A stretch of DNA of 23,887 bases from JACRBE01 sp964429005 (GTDB lineage: Bacteria > Chlamydiota > Chlamydiia > Chlamydiales > JACRBE01). Of this stretch, positions 22,331 through 23,887 are shown one piece after another. How positions within the stretch are numbered: position 1 is the first letter of the stretch; every line of letters begins with the position of its first letter. The stretch is from positions 1 to 23,887 of the forward strand of contig CAYSAJ010000025.1 in NCBI GenBank assembly GCA_964429005.1, read 5' to 3'. The notes under the pieces were generated by a model. That model saw nothing but the letters and a program-made list of their open reading frames with translations, had not been told where the DNA came from and made no database searches. Both the position numbers and the translations under genes were made by a program.

Positions 22331-23745
22331 TTAACGATTTCTTTTTTGGAAAAGTAAACCTATGAAAAAACAAGCTGCTAGAGCATTCACCCAAGAAAAC
22401 CAATTTCCCCACTTAGTATAAAGAGTTTTCCCTTTTCCAAGAGGCATATTGGCAATCACTGACACATTTTCTCCTGGAATCGTGGGCTTCCATGATAATA
22501 TTCTGCCATAAGGATCAGATATACTTAAAAATCCAAAGGATGCAGACCTTGCAAGGGACACTCCATAGGCTACACTTTGCAAGATAGCCATTTCAGCATG
22601 CCATTTGCCATCAGCATTGACGCCGAAGTCGTTAGCGGGGACAAAAAGAGCGCCTACATCTCCTTTAGCGTACTGCATTGAAGGCTCAGTAAAATCCATA
22701 TCATGACATATTTCAAGACCTATTTTCCCTTCAGGTAAATTTAGAAAGGAAAGCTCTGTCCCTGGCGTAAAACCTTCTTCAAAGTGCCCTACAAGATGCA
22801 TCTTGTTATATTTTGCAACAATTCTTCCTTCAGGGCTAAATACATACAAAGCATTACGTTTTTCTGGACGAGCTGTCAAACTGAGCGGTGCAAATAGATA
22901 GATTTCGTTTTTTTGTGCTACTTGAGAGAGGCGAGAAAAAATCTTTTGTTCCATCTCAAGAGGAACTAGAAGAGCCCCCTCAGGGCCTAAAATATACTTC
23001 GCTTCTAAATCAGCCAAACTCTCAACCTTCTCAATAAATTCTTCAAGGGTTTTTGTAGGATCTTTTTCCTGATGCTGCAGATATTTTGTACCTTTTTTAG
23101 GATCCCTTGCAAATAGACCCACCTTTAGTACGTGAGGAGAAAGAGGTTGGTCTAATCGCAGAAGTCCAAAAAGAGCGATAAACCCTACTACACCCATTTT
23201 CCCTAGAAATGAGAATATCGCATGTTTTTTTTCAAGCTTATGATAGTGCAGAGTAAAAGCTACGCTTGCCGGTACATACAAAGTGATGAAACTGATCCCC
23301 AAAAGCCCTGTTACGGAAGCGATTTGAATGATAGGTAATGCGGCCGATTGTGAAGCTATCGGCAATATCGTTAGATCACCGCCATTCATCCAAAGTAGAA
23401 GTGAGAGATAACTGACCCCTAACGCCGGAAACATAAAAGATGACCAAAAGGTGCGGTATCGCTCCATAATAATGACAGATAACCCAAGACTCAGAGTAAA
23501 CAGAAACCCGTCTACTAAACAGGGCACTAGCAACACCTTTATAGGAAAAACTGTCTGATAGTAGGTGAAAACGGCCGATCCAAAGTTCCCTAGAAAGTAA
23601 GCCAAAAAGATCACAACAAACCCTAAAATAGACCTTTTTTTAGGGCTATTAGGAAAAAGAAAAGGGGAGCGAGCCACAGAAAAATAGGCTGATAAGGATT
23701 CAAAAAATAGCAAAGGGCGCCCAGTAGGGCAGATAAATACATCAT
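22331..23745 (-). CDS. Lnt-like membrane nitrilase (apolipoprotein N-acyltransferase-like), interrupted frame
   Basis: A membrane protein with N-terminal helices and a C-terminal carbon-nitrogen hydrolase domain. The nitrilase triad is visible as Glu in ILGPEGAL, Lys in YNKMHLVGHFE and Cys in GLEICHDMDF. Lnt adds the third acyl chain to lipoproteins in the periplasm; the sequence is divergent, so Lnt-like is safer. The uninterrupted frame starts at a TTG (23713) with a polar, out-of-family N-terminus. In another frame ATG-ATG (23745-23740) encodes a proper N-terminus, MMYLSALLGALCYFLNPYQP, then a second helix ending LIALKK. The two meet at an A7 run (23641-23635): one extra A or a -1 shift gives a 471-residue protein with the expected membrane start. 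A programmed shift, transcriptional slippage, a mutation or a sequencing error are all possible. Confidence 0.75.
23635..23641 (-). other. A7 slippery run at the Lnt-like frame junction
   Basis: On the minus strand the frame from the ATG reads CTA AAA AAA GGT, which contains the heptamer A AAA AAA in the right phase for a -1 frameshift. The downstream hydrolase frame reads CCT AAA AAA AGG. Polymerase slippage adding one A would also join them. Without either event, the frame from the ATG ends nine nt after the run at a TAG. Confidence 0.6.
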
Positions 23746-23764
23746 AAGGAGGGGCTTTTTTCGA

Positions 23765-23793
23765 GAGATATCCTAAGCAATAGGTACAGTCAA
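23765..23793 (-). promoter_or_regulatory. Candidate promoter of the Lnt-like gene
   Basis: On the minus strand TTGACT (23793-23788) is followed by a 17-bp spacer and TATCTC (23770-23765), a weak -10. Transcription from here would include the ATG-ATG start at 23745. The mRNA just before that start reads CCTCCTT, so no Shine-Dalgarno is present. Confidence 0.35.
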
Positions 23794-23860
23794 GAAAAAG
23801 TGTTAAAGATTATTTGAATAAAAATTATTTTAATAAGTCATATTTAATAAAAAAAACTGA

Positions 23861-23886
23861 TATAATATCTTTTGAAATCAAAAGAT
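23861..23886 (+). promoter_or_regulatory. TATAAT box followed by a perfect palindrome at the window edge
   Basis: TATAAT (23861-23866) is immediately followed by ATCTTTTGA-AA-TCAAAAGAT (23867-23886), a perfect inverted repeat with 9-bp arms. A promoter with an operator at its start point, for a gene beyond the edge, is one reading. The surrounding 23794-23860 is very AT-rich with no gene. Confidence 0.35.
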
Positions 23887-23887
23887 T

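Noticed and set aside
1..23887. CRISPR arrays, tRNA/rRNA genes, insertion sequences
   Set aside because: No regularly spaced repeats, cloverleaf-like segments or transposase-like frames were seen on either strand by eye.

Overview
The window looks like the chromosome of an environmental chlamydia (Chlamydiota, Parachlamydiales/Simkania/Waddlia type). The base composition is moderately AT-rich. It carries a porin-like outer-membrane protein of the Legionella_OMP/chlamydial MOMP-like kind, several lineage-specific proteins with no recognisable family, and a cytochrome bo3 operon of the sort found in amoeba-associated chlamydiae. This assignment is an inference from protein resemblance; no rRNA or tRNA gene is present to settle it.

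Layout. 1-462: a minus-strand HigB/HigA-type toxin-antitoxin pair, with the antitoxin cut by the window edge and an 18-bp palindrome inside its promoter. 628-2046: a DUF2147 envelope protein, a 50-residue conserved small protein and a SAM methyltransferase. 2197-7075: cyoABCDE, encoding quinol oxidase plus heme O synthase, with a DUF2892 membrane protein translationally coupled at the end. 7241-9809: an unknown Cys/Met-tagged protein, a 468-bp stretch with a decayed reading frame, and a class II Fic AMPylase behind two identical-geometry inverted repeats, followed by a DUF3185 protein. 9912-12541: an unknown protein, an HSDL2-like SDR whose catalytic Tyr is Phe, and a convergent alkaline-phosphatase-superfamily enzyme.

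12662-14926 is the most interesting part. It holds a promoter, a 23-codon leader peptide containing four consecutive His codons, an intrinsic terminator, and then a three-gene polar amino-acid ABC importer (binding protein, permease, ATPase). This is the architecture of ribosome-mediated attenuation and predicts a histidine-responsive, probably histidine-importing, transporter. The ATPase also has Gln in place of the H-loop His.

14982-19755 (minus): the MOMP-like porin, a 516-residue unknown with a TraB-like flavour, a secreted beta-propeller glycosidase-like protein and a polysaccharide pyruvyl transferase. 19826-22264: a GNAT acetyltransferase with a signal peptide, a P-loop kinase, a small beta-barrel and an unknown basic-tailed protein. 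22331-23745 (minus): an Lnt-like membrane nitrilase whose true N-terminus lies in another frame, joined at an A7 slippery run. The window ends in an AT-rich region with a perfect 9-bp-arm palindrome.

No CRISPR array, insertion sequence, rRNA or tRNA was seen.
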